A DNA stretch of 64,000 nt from Bacillus sp. BA3 (GCA_002835675.1 PIZR01000001.1:123494-187493), one strand, 5' to 3'; counted from the first letter of the stretch, positions 9,138 to 18,709 are shown. A program made the numbers and translations. Notes: generated by a model not told the origin, from the letters alone.

Positions 9138-9345
9138 ATCCTTTTCACGATAATTGGTTCTTCTCTCTCCCAGCAGTTTCGCAGCCTTTTTAGCCTTCTC
9201 TTGCTCAGGGTTTGTATAGAGGGCAGCTGTTGTGGTTGAAGTATGACCGAGTTGAGTCATCAACAAATGAATATCTCCTGATTGCTCCATTAAGTTCGTC
9301 CCATAGGTATGCCTTAGTTTGTGTGGGGACATAGATTTATTGGAC
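9135..9345 (-). pseudogene. Tyrosine recombinase (phage integrase family), C-terminal remnant, copy A
   Basis: The minus-strand frame keeps the C-terminal catalytic end of a tyrosine recombinase: SPHKLRHTYGTNLM (HxLRHT box), LGHTSTTTAALYTN (LGH box with the nucleophilic Tyr) and a Lys-rich tail. About 70 residues remain, compared with roughly 300-400 in intact relatives. The frame is cut where the duplicated segment ends at 9346. It is not functional and marks a former integrated element. Confidence 0.8.
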
Positions 9346-9429
9346 TAATTACCTTAGCCATAACAGCTTTACCTAAATTGCTTTACTGATTTGCTTCTTT
9401 TAATATTAAATTAAATAGAATAAGGCTTA

Positions 9430-9472
9430 AATTTCCACTATAAATAAAAATATTTATAGTGGGAATTTTTTT
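9430..9472. terminator. Strong AT-rich hairpin with T-run
   Basis: ATTTCCACTATAAATA pairs with TATTTATAGTGGGAAT across a 4-base loop, followed by seven or more T. It separates the integrase remnant from the MORC-like remnant. Confidence 0.6.
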
Positions 9473-9610
9473 TATCCCAAAACCCCATATATAGTGAAGG
9501 CAATTAAGAATAAAATGACACATATAAAATGGTTATTTTTTCACCTTAACAACTTTCAACAAAATATTTGAATTAGACCTGAGGCTAATTCAATAATAGG
9601 AGGAATTGTA

Positions 9611-10299
9611 ATGGAAAACCAAGTAACTCCTCAGACATTTTTCAGGTGGAAAAGGCGCTTGAGAGTTGGCGTGATTCGGGTTTTGATCTGTCAACTGCAA
9701 TAGGTGAGGTAGTTGATAATTCAATAGAAGCCGGCTCTAAAATCGTTAAAGTTGTTCCTTATCAAAATAAAAAGGATAAAAGTATTGAAACCATAATATT
9801 TGCAGATGATGGAATAGGAATTACAGAAATATTAGCACAAACCTTAAAAATAGGTTTTTCCACTCGGTATAATCAACGTAAAGGGCTCGGTCGTTTTGGT
9901 GTAGGGTTGAAAGTTGCTGCCTTAAGTCAAGGTAGAAGAATTGATATTTATACAAAGCCTTTTGGGCAGGAACGATACTATCATGCATATTTAGATCTTG
10001 GATTAATTGTCAGTGAAGAACAAACTCATATCATAGCAAATGAGGTTCAAGGATTCCCAGCAGAATATACTAAACATATGGGGTGGGAAGACGGTGCGCC
10101 TTTTGAATCAGGTACTTTAATTATATGGTCTAAAATTGATCGACTAATGAATGAAGGAAAATACGGGAATTCTGTTAGTGAATCTCTACAGGATTTGACT
10201 AAATTCTTAGCAAGAGCATATCGGAAATTTATCGATAAAGGCTTAGTTATCCAGTTAGATGATAAGATTCTGGATTTATATGATCCCTTAAGTTGTTAG
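9611..10299 (+). pseudogene. MORC/MutL-like GHKL ATPase, frameshifted and C-terminally truncated
   Basis: A good start (AATAGGAGGAATTGTAATG, ATG at 9611) gives MENQVTPQTFF and then loses frame; the continuation VEKALESWRDSG is in the next frame. Restoring one T in the TTTTT run at about 9636-9640 gives one continuous protein. The GHKL motifs are clear: AIGEVVDNSIEA (N-box), IIFADDGIGI (G1) and GLGRFGVGLK (G2). The frame stops after about 230 residues at a point where relatives continue for some 200 more. Such MutL-like ATPases are known partners in restriction and Z1/PD-(D/E)XK defence loci; none of those partners is present. Confidence 0.75.
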
Positions 10300-10323
10300 A
10301 TTATTTCTGAAAGTGATAAAAGT

Positions 10324-10366
10324 AAAAGCGGGAAACCCTGAATTATCAATGTTTTTCCCGCTTTTT
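10324..10366. terminator. Terminator after the MORC-like remnant
   Basis: AAAAGCGGGAAA pairs with TTTTCCCGCTTTT, with a T-run, 25 bases after the stop. The symmetrical A- and T-runs allow use from both sides, including for the small minus-strand gene ending at 10384. Confidence 0.7.
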
Positions 10367-10383
10367 ATCATTTTATATTTTAT

Positions 10384-10530
10384 TTACATATAATCATAAA
10401 CAGAGTCATCAAAATAGAGCCAGTGATAATATTCAATCTGTGAATCTGTCATCCTGGAAATTTCTTTCTCATTGAATTTTTGTTGCTCAATTAATTTCTG
10501 CGATTTGGAATTTCTTTCTACTTGGCTCAT
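10384..10530 (-). CDS. Small 48-residue protein, unknown
   Basis: Not a shadow of another gene: the minus strand has CTATAAGGAGG eight bases before an ATG (10530), a 48-codon frame and a terminator-like hairpin beyond its stop. The peptide begins MSQVERNSKSQKLIEQQ and ends with an acidic aromatic tail (YYHWLYFDDSVYDYM). Such short, charged proteins with an aromatic tail are common in Bacillus but I cannot name this one. A cre-like site lies upstream at 10572-10585, so carbon catabolite control is possible. Confidence 0.5.
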   Translation of the reverse strand: MSQVERNSKSQKLIEQQKFNEKEISRMTDSQIEYYHWLYFDDSVYDYM

Positions 10531-10571
10531 CTTAAATCCTCCTTATAGTATGAGAAATAATATTTAAATAT

Positions 10572-10585
10572 TGAAAACGCTTTCT
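10572..10585. promoter_or_regulatory. cre-like CcpA operator
   Basis: TGAAAACGCTTTCT matches the catabolite response element consensus TGWAANCGNTNWCA except for the last base. It lies 42 bases upstream of the minus-strand small gene, in a very AT-rich promoter region. Confidence 0.45.
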
Positions 10586-11041
10586 TTTTTTTCTTATTTT
10601 TATTATATATCTCAATGTGAGATTAAACAAATATCAAATATAGATGATTTTTCAGGAAATAATATAGAAATGATATTTATCTATTTACTTTGAAGCAGTC
10701 AGTTAAAGAGGCAAGGTCGAATTGCCAAAGCCTGAGTTTTGTTAACGATTAGGGATTTTCTTCAATAAGTTGGACACAAAAAAGTGGGGATTATGCTGCT
10801 TTTAGAGTTTGACCAGCGAAAGCGTAGGGAGTCAGCGAAAGTAGGGGAAAGAAATTCAGCTGAGAGAGGGAACCAAAAGAAGTTTGTTAGGAAGTAGTCT
10901 GTATCGATTTTGTATCTATTTGGAAAATTTCTCTTTATTTTGTAGTGAGCAATTGCGGAAACCAGATAGTCCATAGGTTGCTTTTTACCTATTAACCGTA
11001 GTTGTGTTACTCGTTGATTGGATAATAGCCGGGGAATGAGT

Positions 11042-11315
11042 GAGATCCAGCGCAGCCAGATGTTGATTCTGGATGAATGGGGCTACATGTCGGTCGATAA
11101 AAAGGGCTCTCAACTGCTCTTTCGAGTGATTGCGGACAGCTATGAAAGCTGAGGTTTGATCATTACAACCAACTTGAAATTCTCCAAAAGGGGTTCTGTC
11201 TTCACGGATGACCAGATGGCAGAAGCAATGATTGACCGATTGGCTCATCATGGTATTTACTGTCTTTTAAGGTGAGAGCAATCGAACGAAACATGCACTG
11301 ATGAAAGAGCACTAA
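11042..11315 (+). pseudogene. IS21-family IstB ATPase remnant
   Basis: The translation contains the C-terminal signature of IS21 helper proteins: LILDEWGYMSVDKKGSQLLF, then a stop, LIITTNLKFSKRGSVFTDD, AMIDRLAHHG and, in a shifted frame, HALMKEH. There are in-frame stops and at least one frameshift. The Walker A half and the IstA transposase are missing. It is a relic of an insertion sequence within the duplicated island. Confidence 0.75.
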
Positions 11316-11375
11316 AAGGCGAAGAAGATGAAACAGTAAAGAACACATGGCAATGAAGCAGAGAAGGGAGTAGCT

Positions 11376-11525
11376 ATGAAACATGGCAAAGAGGTTGAAA
11401 AAGTGAAAACTAATACTGAGGCTGCTGAACCAATGACAAAAGAAGAAGTGGATGCAATAGATATCACTATAGATAAAGCAGATACACCATCAACAGAAGA
11501 TGTAATTAAGAAGAATATCAATTAG
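11376..11525 (+). CDS. Small 49-residue acidic protein
   Basis: GAGAAGGGAG precedes ATG 11376 and the 49-codon frame ends at TAG 11525, with a terminator 60 bases on. The peptide is Lys/Glu/Thr-rich (MKHGKEVEKVKTNTEAAEP, then TKEEVDAIDITIDKADTPS). No family recognised. The last bases of the gene and the sequence after it (AAGAATATCAATTAGTG, then a T-rich stretch and GTCTCAA) recur at 19632-19672, where the rest of the gene is absent. Confidence 0.4.
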   Translation: MKHGKEVEKVKTNTEAAEPMTKEEVDAIDITIDKADTPSTEDVIKKNIN

Positions 11526-11583
11526 TGTAAAATTCTTTTTTGTCTCAAAATATAAGAATACTATTGGCAATGAGATACTAATT

Positions 11584-11618
11584 AAAAAAGCCTCTAAGAT
11601 ATACCTAGAGGTTTTTTC
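11584..11618 (+). terminator. Rho-independent terminator
   Basis: AAAAAGCCTCTA pairs with TAGAGGTTTTTT; it follows the small gene ending at 11525. Confidence 0.7.
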
Positions 11619-11968
11619 TGTCTGTCTACGGAGTCCTGGCAAACCGTAAATAGAGTTTCCTTAATTATACATTACAATAAAAGAAATTGATTCAAGAAAA
11701 TGTAAATGTATTTTTATTTTTTTATTCTACAACAAGATTACTTGTTTTTAGTTTTAAATATGTTGAATAAATTCAAGTTTCTTTCCATTCCTTTTATTAT
11801 ATTCTTTAGCTATTAACTTGGAGATAGCAAAGGCTACACAGATTACCCATTATTAAATTCTAAGTAAGTTGGATTAAAACAAGAAATGTTATCTATACTT
11901 CTTGTTTTAATATTTTAAAAGGGGGGAATAGTGGGAAACCATTATTATAGTCATTTAATATTATTTGG

Positions 11969-12010
11969 AATAAGCCTATTCGAGATCACTCTCGAGTAGG
12001 CTTATTTATT
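11969..12010. terminator. Perfect inverted repeat, terminator of the abgB-like operon
   Basis: AATAAGCCTATTCGAGA and TCTCGAGTAGGCTTATT are near-perfect complements with a 4-base loop, flanked by AT-rich runs. It lies just beyond the 3' end of the minus-strand hydrolase operon. Confidence 0.65.
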
Positions 12011-12086
12011 TTTACAAGCAACACCTTTACTTATGGTTCACCGTAATGCATCTAAATGATATTTTTATTTTTCATTGATCAAACTA

Positions 12087-13550
12087 TCAATTAAACAATT
12101 TTTGTTTGTTACCCTTTTGTTTATTTTTCGGAGGGGTAAGGTCTTTTGGAATTAGGGATGTATAAGTTTCCCCGTCGAGTCTTTCAGCTAACTCTTTTTT
12201 AGCATTATCAAGTAATTCTGGGTTTTCAAGAGCCGAAATAGCAGTACATGCCATTGCTTTTCCAGCTAATAACATGGCATCATGGGCGTAGCTTTCTTTA
12301 CCTTGTGCGACAGCCTGCCAAGTATGAAATGGTGTTCCAAACGCCCAGGTGGAAGTAACACATTGTGCGGTTGGAACATTCCAGCTAACATCGGCAACAT
12401 CTGTAGACCCTCCCATAAATGTTTCTTTTTCAGAAAAAGGAACGATAAAGTCGGCAATAGGTCGTTCTGCTAATTGAGAAGCTCCTTGTTTTCCAACTTG
12501 TAAAGCTGCCGCACGCTTCTCCTCGTCAGTCAACGATTCATAGATTGTTTTTGCATAGTCTATATCCTGTTCATTAGCATGAGGAGCTCCTATTTCCTGC
12601 ATATATTGGTGCATCACTTTTTCAAGGGTCATATTTGGAATTAAATTATGGCAGGAACCTTGAATTTCGAAATCAACCTTCGTTTGCGTCATAAGTGCCG
12701 CACCGCGGGAACAGTTAACTACCCTGTCATAAAGCTCTTTTACTTGATCTGGTTTCGGTGCACGGATTAAGTATGTCACTTCCGCCTCAGCCTGAACAAC
12801 GTTTGGAGCCAATCCTCCTGTATTGGTTACAGCATAATGAATCCGAGCTTCATCAATCATGTGTTCTCTCAAATAATTGACTCCAACATTCATAAGTTCG
12901 ACTGCATCTAAGGCACTTCTTCCTAAATGTGGTGATGCAGCGGCATGGGCACTTCTCCCTTTAAATTTAAAGTGTGCATGGATGACCGCATTGGCAGTGG
13001 AGTTCATGACAGCATTCATTGTTGAAGGATGCCATGAGAAGGCAGCATCAACATCTTTAAAAAGACCGTCTCTTGCCATAAAAGTTTTCCCGTATCCACT
13101 TTCTTCTGCTGGACAGCCAAAATATTGTACTGTTCCACCAAGCTTATTTTCCATCAAATAATCCTTAACCGCAATAGCTGCCGCTAAGGAACCTACACCC
13201 AGCAAATTATGTCCACAGCCATGGCCATTTCCATTTTTATTAATGGGCTCGAATGTACTGCTGCGTGCCTGTTGACTTAGCCCTGCCAAGGCATCATATT
13301 CCCCGAGAATCGCAATGACCGGATGACCAGATCCATATGAGGCAACAAAACCTGTTTCAAGACTAGCTATTCCCTTTTTTACGGTAAACCCTTCCTTTTC
13401 CATTGCTTCGCTAAGCAAATCAGCTGAACGGAATTCCTCAAATCTGGTTTCTGCAAACTCCCATATTTGATCACTTAGCTGTGTAAACAAGGTGCGTTTA
13501 TTATCTATTAAATTTGTAATTTTTTCTGATAGGGTAGTCAATTTTTCCAT
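12087..13550 (-). CDS. AbgB-like M20 amidohydrolase (p-aminobenzoyl-glutamate hydrolase type)
   Basis: The 487-residue protein closely matches the AbgB pattern: DQIWEFAETRFEEF near 27-40, VIAILGEYDALAGLSQQA near 78, the metal-binding GNGHGCGHNLLG near 107-118, CPAEESGYGKTF near 145, SAHAAASPHLGRSALDAV near 200, and APNVVQAEAEV. M20 enzymes use a two-metal site to cleave amide bonds; AbgB releases p-aminobenzoate from its glutamate conjugate. No AbgA partner is next to it, so the substrate may be another N-acyl compound. AGGAG touches the ATG, so the in-frame TTG at 13541 may be the real start. It sits 3 bases downstream of an MFS gene in one operon. Confidence 0.85.
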   Translation of the reverse strand: MEKLTTLSEKITNLIDNKRTLFTQLSDQIWEFAETRFEEFRSADLLSEAMEKEGFTVKKGIASLETGFVASYGSGHPVIAILGEYDALAGLSQQARSSTFEPINKNGNGHGCGHNLLGVGSLAAAIAVKDYLMENKLGGTVQYFGCPAEESGYGKTFMARDGLFKDVDAAFSWHPSTMNAVMNSTANAVIHAHFKFKGRSAHAAASPHLGRSALDAVELMNVGVNYLREHMIDEARIHYAVTNTGGLAPNVVQAEAEVTYLIRAPKPDQVKELYDRVVNCSRGAALMTQTKVDFEIQGSCHNLIPNMTLEKVMHQYMQEIGAPHANEQDIDYAKTIYESLTDEEKRAAALQVGKQGASQLAERPIADFIVPFSEKETFMGGSTDVADVSWNVPTAQCVTSTWAFGTPFHTWQAVAQGKESYAHDAMLLAGKAMACTAISALENPELLDNAKKELAERLDGETYTSLIPKDLTPPKNKQKGNKQKLFN

Positions 13551-13553
13551 CTC

Positions 13554-14780
13554 CTAAATTGCGTTATTTTTGAAAGAAGGAACCTCTTTCTTAGTGCGAA
13601 TTAAAAATAAAGATCCCGCACACAATAGAGCAAACATAATCAGCATAATAAAAGCAACTGTATAAGAACCGTCAAAAGCATCGACTAAAAATCCTATTAA
13701 CATCGGAGTAAGAACCCCAGCGAATTGGGCTCCGGTATTAATGAACCCATTTGCAGTGCCTACAACCTCTTCAGACAGCATTTTTAATGGAGCTGAGATG
13801 ATCAGAATAATATTAAACGACATGAATACAGTAACAACACTTTGATAGACAGCAAACATTGCTATATTTGGTGCATAAGCCATTAAATATAGAAAAACCG
13901 CCGTTAATACTGCAAATACAGCTGCAATTACCTTATCTTTCCCTTCAGGTAATTTATCCAAAATATAGCCGCTTACAATCATTGCAATAATTCCTGCAAA
14001 CGCTGGAATAGCTGAAATATACCCGACTGATGTTAAGTCGAGATGGCGTTCCGCTACCAAATAAGTTGGCATCCACGCCATTAATCCCCATTGCACTGCA
14101 TAAATGGCAAAATAGGCAATGAACAAATTCCAGATAATCGGAGTTTTTAAAACTTCTCTTAAGGGTGCTTTATTTTTTGAAGGGTTTTCACTTTTTCCTA
14201 CAGTTGAATCTTTCCGCTCTTTTATAAAAAATACATAGAGGAAGGCAAATATAATACCAATGGCACCCGCAATATAAAAGATTGTTCTCCAACCGATACT
14301 TTGCATGGACTGGGTACCTATTATTGGTGTTATTACCCCCATAATTGTCCCAGAAGTGAGCATAAAGGACATGGCACGGCTACGTTCATTTTGTGGAAAC
14401 CAACTCGCAATACCTTTTGACGCAGATGGAAAAAAGCTGCCTTCCCCAAGTCCAAAAAGAAATCGAATGAGGATTAAGGACATGAAGGACCACGCCATTC
14501 CTGACAAAATCGTGAAGACGGACCAAGCAAAAACAGCCATGATAATGATTTTTCGGAAACCAAACCGATCTGCGAGCCACCCACCGGGAATTTGCATTAA
14601 GGCATAACCTGCAAAAAAGCTGCTTAAAACAATTCCAGTCTGGGAGGCACTTAAATGTAGATCCTCTGAAATACCTAAAATCGCATAATTCATAAAAAAT
14701 CGATCAAAGTTTCCAATTGACCATCCTAAAAATAGCAAGATGATAATGACATACTTCCAGTGCGACAATTTAGATACCAT
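13554..14780 (-). CDS. MFS transporter, ACS (anion:cation symporter) type
   Basis: This 408-residue protein has about 12 hydrophobic segments and the MFS signature GGWLADRFGFRK after helix 2. The early NFDRFFMNYAI segment and the RFLFGLGEGSFFPSASKGIASWF segment, with its acidic residues in helix 4, are typical of the ACS family that imports organic anions such as hexuronates and phthalates. It is the first gene of a two-gene operon with the AbgB-like hydrolase and probably brings in that enzyme's substrate. It is a paralogue of the MFS at 45574-46824. The ATG follows TAGGAGGAATTAT. Confidence 0.85.
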   Translation of the reverse strand: MVSKLSHWKYVIIILLFLGWSIGNFDRFFMNYAILGISEDLHLSASQTGIVLSSFFAGYALMQIPGGWLADRFGFRKIIIMAVFAWSVFTILSGMAWSFMSLILIRFLFGLGEGSFFPSASKGIASWFPQNERSRAMSFMLTSGTIMGVITPIIGTQSMQSIGWRTIFYIAGAIGIIFAFLYVFFIKERKDSTVGKSENPSKNKAPLREVLKTPIIWNLFIAYFAIYAVQWGLMAWMPTYLVAERHLDLTSVGYISAIPAFAGIIAMIVSGYILDKLPEGKDKVIAAVFAVLTAVFLYLMAYAPNIAMFAVYQSVVTVFMSFNIILIISAPLKMLSEEVVGTANGFINTGAQFAGVLTPMLIGFLVDAFDGSYTVAFIMLIMFALLCAGSLFLIRTKKEVPSFKNNAI

Positions 14781-14915
14781 ATAATTCCTCCTAGCGAAAT
14801 TAGTTGAATTCTGTATAATTATAAAAAATTCTAACTATTCAAACAATGTTTGACTCTATATAATAATTACATAAACTATGTGGAGGTCTACATATTCCTA
14901 TGGAGGTTGTATAAA
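14781..14915. promoter_or_regulatory. Divergent promoter region of hydrolase operon and regulator
   Basis: The 135 bases between the divergent genes are very AT-rich and contain a short palindrome CAAACAATGTTTG at 14840-14852 and a TATAATAATTA stretch. The arrangement suggests that the PucR-type regulator controls both directions; the exact operator is not proven. Confidence 0.4.
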
Positions 14916-16970
14916 GTGGAAACATTGATGAAAATTAAACAATTTTTAGTGGGTGACTGCTGCTTTTCCCATTTTCAGCTGTGGCAAAGCCTAAATGGAT
15001 TAGATTTTTCACTTGTTTTATCTCTTCATTTTGACAAAGAAACACCCATACCAGAAAGATTTTACAATGAAAAAATTCGCACCCATGAAAATTACACCGA
15101 TATTTACTATCATTATGTCAATCATACAACCATTGTCCTCAGGCTCAGCAAATCATCCGTATTAAAAATCGAAAGCAAGCAAAAACTTAAAACGATAATC
15201 GATTTACATTACTTGCAAGTAATGCTAGATAGAGAAAAATATATTAGGAACAAAATGATGGAGAGCATCCGTGATATATCCGTACACGAAGATTTAGATG
15301 ATTTGTTAAAAAAAATATTAGAAAATGCCTTGTCTGTTATACCTGTAGCTAATATGGGAGTTTTATGGATATACGAACCAAGCTTAGACGTGCTTTTTCC
15401 TAAAGCATGGACAGGCGGTCCTAATGAAGAAATTGGAAAAATGAGAATGAGGGTTGGGGAGGGAATTATCGGAAAAACCTTTAAAGATAATAAATCTTTT
15501 ATTCTTACAAATATAGAGGGAATTCTCTCAGAATCCTCTAATATTTCACCAGGTAATCTTTTTCATTTGTATAACTCTGTCCAATTTGACGATTTACAAT
15601 CCATTATTTCAGTGCCAATAAAGGTTGAGGAGAGTACTTTATGTGTTTTGATCGTCTACCAAAATGGTGCTTATCCTCTTTTAACGAAAGATGATCAACA
15701 ACTGTTAGAAAGTTTTTCCGATCAGGTTTCTATCGTTTTAAGAAATTCGAAGCTATACCAAAATCTAAAAAAACAAAATGACCTTTTAATTCAACGAGAT
15801 ACCATACACAATTCTTTAATAAAACTGTCACTTCAAAGTAAAGGGTTACAAAAAATCGCAAATGAAATAAAAAAGATGATAAACCATCCATTAATGATAG
15901 TAGACTTAACAGATGATCAATTATATTCAAGTCCAACCCCATGGAAGGTGGAGCTTCCTTCAGAGCTGATAAAAATAAATACAAAAATACCAACTCAATC
16001 TTTTTTTACTGAGTCTTATAATAGTCAGTCATTGTATATTCACCCCATTATTGCTATTGATGTTCCAATTGGAATAATGGCCGTAGAAATGGAGGAAGAT
16101 GACCTTTTTCCTTTAAACAAAATGATTATTGAACAGGCAAGCTCAGTAATTGCATTAGAGATTATCAGAAAACAAACATTAGTGGATTCTTTTTATCAAA
16201 AAACAAATGATCTATTCAATGATTTTATTCAGAGCCGAGAGTATAATCTGATACGAAAGAAGGCCATTGAGCTTAGAATTAATCAACATCCCTATTATAT
16301 GGCGATCGTAATTCATCTACATCCTCATGCAGATTTCCATTTTGTTAATATGCAAATGCACAAACTAATTGCCCAAATTAAAAGGCATTTAGGAATATTT
16401 GTTTCACTCGTTTTTGGTTATGGAAATAAAGTGACGTTGATATGCCAATTTAATAACTTTGCAGATCAAGATTATGTAAAAAAGAGACTAGCGCTTATTC
16501 ATACCAACTGGAATAATGTGCATGAAGAATCCCTGAAAATAGGGATGGGTACCTGCTACCCAAGTATGGAGAATATAGCAAAAAGTTACTCCGAAGCGGA
16601 TAAAGCCCTTTCTTTTCTGATCTCGAGGCAGCTTAAAAATATCGTGAACTATCAGGATATTGGCATAAATCATCTTTTTATTCACCAACCCATTGATGAC
16701 TTGAACTCTTTTGTAAATGAAATTTTTAATCCCTTCCAATCTGATAAAGACGGTACTTTGGATTTAGAACAAACCCTGCTTGCCTATATGGAGAACGACC
16801 GTCAAGCTACACAAACAGCCAAAATTTTGCATATCCATGTTAATACTTTATATCAAAGGCTAAAAAGGATCGAAGAAAAGCTTCAAATTTCCTTTTCAAA
16901 TCCAGAAGACATTTTAAAAGTTCAACTTGCATGTTATTTAAGAAATTCAATCGTCTCACTAGACTCGTAG
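14916..16970 (+). CDS. PucR/CdaR-type transcriptional regulator with GAF domain
   Basis: I choose GTG 14916, which has GGAGG nine bases upstream, giving 684 residues; the open frame extends further up without a ribosome site. After about 100 N-terminal residues there is a GAF-like sensor (around residues 130-280, with VPIKVEESTLCVLIVYQ). The middle contains a diguanylate-cyclase-like, non-catalytic region typical of CdaR proteins, and the C-terminus carries the PucR helix-turn-helix (QTAKILHIHVNTLYQRLKRIE). Such proteins activate neighbouring catabolic genes in response to a metabolite. It is divergent from the MFS/AbgB-like operon, its likely target. Confidence 0.8.
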   Translation: METLMKIKQFLVGDCCFSHFQLWQSLNGLDFSLVLSLHFDKETPIPERFYNEKIRTHENYTDIYYHYVNHTTIVLRLSKSSVLKIESKQKLKTIIDLHYLQVMLDREKYIRNKMMESIRDISVHEDLDDLLKKILENALSVIPVANMGVLWIYEPSLDVLFPKAWTGGPNEEIGKMRMRVGEGIIGKTFKDNKSFILTNIEGILSESSNISPGNLFHLYNSVQFDDLQSIISVPIKVEESTLCVLIVYQNGAYPLLTKDDQQLLESFSDQVSIVLRNSKLYQNLKKQNDLLIQRDTIHNSLIKLSLQSKGLQKIANEIKKMINHPLMIVDLTDDQLYSSPTPWKVELPSELIKINTKIPTQSFFTESYNSQSLYIHPIIAIDVPIGIMAVEMEEDDLFPLNKMIIEQASSVIALEIIRKQTLVDSFYQKTNDLFNDFIQSREYNLIRKKAIELRINQHPYYMAIVIHLHPHADFHFVNMQMHKLIAQIKRHLGIFVSLVFGYGNKVTLICQFNNFADQDYVKKRLALIHTNWNNVHEESLKIGMGTCYPSMENIAKSYSEADKALSFLISRQLKNIVNYQDIGINHLFIHQPIDDLNSFVNEIFNPFQSDKDGTLDLEQTLLAYMENDRQATQTAKILHIHVNTLYQRLKRIEEKLQISFSNPEDILKVQLACYLRNSIVSLDS

Positions 16971-17446
16971 CCTTAAGTTGGATAACTCGTTTACCCGGAT
17001 CACGCCTCCTAAGAAGAGGGATATTCCTTTTCTGAATTCACACCTTTTTATCCTGTTAATTTGATAATATTGGAAGAGAATCTCGTCTTTTTTATGAGGT
17101 TCTTGGGAGTAAAAAATTGACAACATTGAGGTTAACATTTCTGGCAAGAAACTCAACGAATGTGTTTATGGATGGGATAATATTAGATCACTACTTTTAA
17201 ACTAAGATATTTAGATACTAAATTAAAAGGTAATATTAATATGACGTTGATGTTTGTAGTGGATTTATTCTTCTACTTTTGCCCCCTTGGGTGAAGGGAA
17301 TCAACTAAAAAAATAGAGAAAAGATTGCTAGGGGACATTGGTCAACGTCCATTAACGTAGCAACGGAACATGGAAACATTTAAAAAAATATTGTACATGG
17401 GGAAAAACGTCTGTAAAAGGATTTAATACCTTAAGGAGGAGAAAAA
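16971..17446. other. Intergenic stretch
   Basis: I see no supported gene in these 476 bases. Only short frames exist on either strand, and no clear hairpin terminator follows the regulator. The last 15 bases are the AAGGAGGAGA ribosome site of the ABC ATPase pseudogene. Confidence 0.35.
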
Positions 17447-18265
17447 GTGAGTCCAACGAAAAGCATCATTTCACTTAAAAACATTACCTGGAAACGAAAT
17501 GGAAAGCTGTTATTGAATGGGGTTTCATGGGAGGTCCAAAAAGGGGAACATTGGGCTCTTCTAGGACTAAATGGATCAGGAAAAACATCTCTTTTAAAAA
17601 TGATTACAGGTTATCAATGGCCAATAGTGGTGAAGTGTCTGTTTTGGGAAATCTTTTTGGAAAAACGAATATTCCTGAACTGCGGAAATCCATCGGCTGG
17701 GTCAGTTCCTCATTAGATCAGGAATACCAGTCGCGCCCAAATGATACAGCACTTGAAGTAGTTTTAAGCGGAAAATTTGCTTCAATTGGATTATATGAGG
17801 AAATTACAGAGGATGATGTAAAGAAAGCAAAAGCATTACTTGACCAATTCAGAATCAAACTTTTGTCTAACCAATTTATCCACACACTCTCTCAAGGTGA
17901 AAAAAGAAAAGTAATGATTGCAAGGGCCCTCATGTCTTCACCGCAATTATTAATCTTAGATGAGCCTTGCAATGGACTGGATATTTACTCTAAAGAAGAG
18001 CTGTTAACATCTATTGAAGAAATGACAGCTGCACCGAACGGCCCAACCATTTTATATGTTACACACCATATTGAAGAAATTTGTACCATCTATAACCCAT
18101 GCTATGTTAATCAATTCGGGGAACGTTATGGAAAAAGGAGAAAAGAGGGACGTATTAACCGAATCATTATTGGAAAAGACCTTTCGTGTCCCAGTCAAAG
18201 TAGAATGGGAGAATGAGCGTCCCTGGATCCGGATTAAATCCCTGTTATTAACTGAAAAAAAATAA
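17447..18265 (+). pseudogene. YlmA-like ABC transporter ATPase with two frameshifts (copy B)
   Basis: Behind CTTAAGGAGGAG a GTG starts an ABC ATPase with Walker A GLNGSGKTSLL, signature LSQGEKRKVM and Walker B LLILDEPCNGLD. The frame breaks twice: once at about 17625 after YQWP, where one base is missing, and again at about 18080, where AATTTGTACC has one T more than the intact AATTGTACC of copy A. The joined protein would be about 270 residues and resembles B. subtilis YlmA. No permease gene is adjacent. From 17673 on it belongs to the 1 kb duplication. Confidence 0.8.
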
Positions 18266-18709
18266 ACCTAGTATGTTGAAGAGTAAAGTAAAGCATTCGT
18301 AATGCTAAAACTACAAGATAATATAATTGCTTTCCATTGGAGGACCTAATTAAATAACTTGATTTAGTGAGGCATAATAATACTCGTTAGGACATCTTAA
18401 TTTATCCCATTATGTAGAATGGTAGGTGTCTTTATAAGGGAGTACTATACTTGGCATTGTTATGTGCTCTCAAACTAAAAAGGCGAAGACTAAAAATCTT
18501 CTCCTTTTTTAATCCTTTTCACGATAATTGGTTCTTCACTCTCCCAGCTGTTTTGCGGCCTTTTTAGACTTCTCCTGCTCAGGGATTGTATATAGCGCAG
18601 CCGTTGTGGTTGAAGTATGACCAAGTTGAGTCATTAGCAAATGGATGCTCCATTAAGTTCGACCCCTAGGTATGCCTCAGATTGTGTGGCGAAATCGATT
18701 TATTGGACT
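17673..18709 (+). repeat. Direct duplication, copy B (partner at 8294-9346)
   Basis: Same order as copy A: ATPase 3' part, non-coding spacer, terminator, integrase 3' end. In this copy sequence on both sides continues the reading frames (ATPase N-terminus to the left, more integrase to the right), so copy B looks closer to the original and copy A is the transplanted fragment. Confidence 0.9.
18478..18511. terminator. Terminator between ABC and integrase remnants (copy B)
   Basis: Same hairpin as in copy A (AAGGCGAAGA / TCTTCTCCTT with a T-run), with one changed loop base. Confidence 0.65.

Larger units (their letters stand above)
8294..9346 (+). repeat. Direct duplication, copy A (partner at 17673-18709)
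   Basis: The segment from TCCTGAACTGCGG to ATTTATTGGACT is nearly identical to 17673-18709, including the ABC ATPase 3' part, about 210 bases of non-coding sequence, the terminator and the integrase 3' end. Differences are scattered substitutions and small indels, for example 11 bases missing in copy B within the integrase remnant. Both copies lie in the same orientation, about 8.3 kb apart. Confidence 0.9.

Noticed and set aside
10762-11521. Several minus-strand frames over the IS21 relic
   Set aside because: The plus-strand translation shows the IstB signature; the minus frames are mostly shadows or relic sequence without start signals.
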